Shown one piece after another: positions 24,202 through 24,484 of a stretch of 24,484 nt of DNA. Position numbers and translations under genes: made by a program. The notes beneath the pieces were generated by a model. The model saw only the letters and a list, made by a program, of their open reading frames with translations. It searched no databases and had not been told where the DNA came from. Source of the stretch: Promethearchaeota archaeon (GTDB taxonomy: Archaea > Asgardarchaeota > Lokiarchaeia > Sigynarchaeales > SOKP01); contig WJIN01000211.1 of assembly GCA_014730295.1 (NCBI GenBank), positions 1-24,484 of the forward strand, in the 5' to 3' direction. The stretch's first letter is position 1. Each line of letters begins with the position of its first letter.

Positions 24202-24484
24202 GGCGTGGATGAATGCATTTAAAAATCACTAAACTCAATAAGTTATATCCTTTTTATCCCATCGAATTGATCAAAATATAATGGAATATCGAAAAGATGC
24301 TCATAGAGTCTATTCTCTCATGGTTCACGTAATTTCTGGAGTAAAATCCCGTCAACCCGCGTTTATAGAAGACCTTTCAGAACTTTTTTCAAGGGTTAAA
24401 AGAGGCTCGGAAAGTAGGATATCCAAGGTTTAAATCGAAAAAACATAGGCAAACGTGTACCACTTTTAATATAAATAATAATAT
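24189..24484 (+). mobile_element. Left part of a decayed IS200/IS605-family element
   Basis: CCACGTCC-TTTA-GGGCGTGG (24189-24208) is an 8-bp stem with one G-U and a four-base loop, the sub-terminal hairpin recognised by the single-strand HUH transposase. It is followed at 24281 by a transposase start. The right part runs off the window. The exact left border is not resolved; it lies shortly before the hairpin. Confidence 0.75.
24281..24484 (+). pseudogene. tnpA/tnpB: tnpA start joined to frameshifted tnpB fragment
   Basis: From ATG 24281 the first 30 codons, MEYRKDAHRVYSLMVHVISG then VKSRQPAF, match the N-terminus of IS200/IS605 TnpA (Y1 transposase: E-Y-R-x-x-x-H-x-V-Y-x-L, then K-x-R). The same frame then reads DLSELFSRVKRGSE, which looks like the middle of TnpB, and ends at TAA 24431. 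In the other frame the TnpB consensus goes on: VGYPRFKSKKHRQTCTTFNI from 24414 to the window end. So the HUH catalytic part of TnpA and the start of TnpB were deleted, the remains fused, and one frameshift sits near 24411-24416. Neither protein can be functional. Any functional copy elsewhere in the genome is outside what can be seen. Confidence 0.7.

Noticed and set aside
1..24484. CRISPR array or tRNA gene
   Set aside because: No regularly spaced repeats and no cloverleaf with T-loop GGTTC-like and A/B-box sequences were seen on either strand.

Overview
This AT-rich window reads as archaeal chromosome, most probably from an Asgard archaeon of the Lokiarchaeia type. Direct evidence is an Orc1/Cdc6 AAA+ replication ATPase, a XerA/XerC-like tyrosine recombinase, an archaeal-type RNase P RNA, TATA-like boxes about 25-30 bp before likely transcription starts, few Shine-Dalgarno sites, and an adjacent TldD/PmbA pair. 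The lineage assignment is inference from protein style and base composition; no marker here is decisive.

Layout. (1) 1-4.7 kb: a partial GT87/DUF2029-like membrane glycosyltransferase running off the left edge (minus strand), a GATase-like protein with a coiled-coil tail, and the tldD-pmbA pair. (2) 4.7-10.6 kb: a DUF362 2x[4Fe-4S] protein divergent from a zinc-ribbon protein across an intergenic region holding two copies of a palindrome, then a minus-strand series of orc1/cdc6, an iron-sulfur flavoprotein, a xer recombinase and a thioredoxin-reductase-like flavoprotein. (3) 10.6-12.6 kb: two translationally coupled subunits of a glutaconate/3-oxoacid-type CoA-transferase. (4) 12.55-13.59 kb: mostly non-coding, with two unlisted microproteins; one carries a perfect tandem repeat of a nine-residue motif and has its own promoter and terminator-like hairpin. 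(5) 13.6-18 kb: a nitronate-monooxygenase-like TIM barrel lacking the usual His, a DUF998 membrane protein, a CDP-paratose 2-epimerase-like SDR and a GPH-type MFS transporter. (6) 18.2-21.8 kb: a K+-independent H+-pumping pyrophosphatase, a single PAS domain protein and a DUF1295 membrane reductase-like protein. (7) 21.88-22.2 kb: RNase P RNA. (8) 22.3 kb to the end: a second MFS transporter, a membrane-protein pseudogene with an internal stop, and the left part of a decayed IS200/IS605 element (hairpin plus a tnpA start joined to a frameshifted tnpB piece) that ends the pseudogene.

Most genes look like single-gene or two-gene units. The strongest functional pairs are tldD/pmbA and the two CoA-transferase subunits. 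The flavin and iron-sulfur proteins (DUF362, Isf-like, TrxR-like, nitronate-monooxygenase-like) fit an anaerobe. No CRISPR array, tRNA or complete mobile element is visible. The most unusual items are the tandem-motif microprotein, the paired palindromic operator candidates, the orc1/cdc6 upstream repeats, the TrxR-like protein with a degraded NADPH site and the IS-truncated membrane gene.
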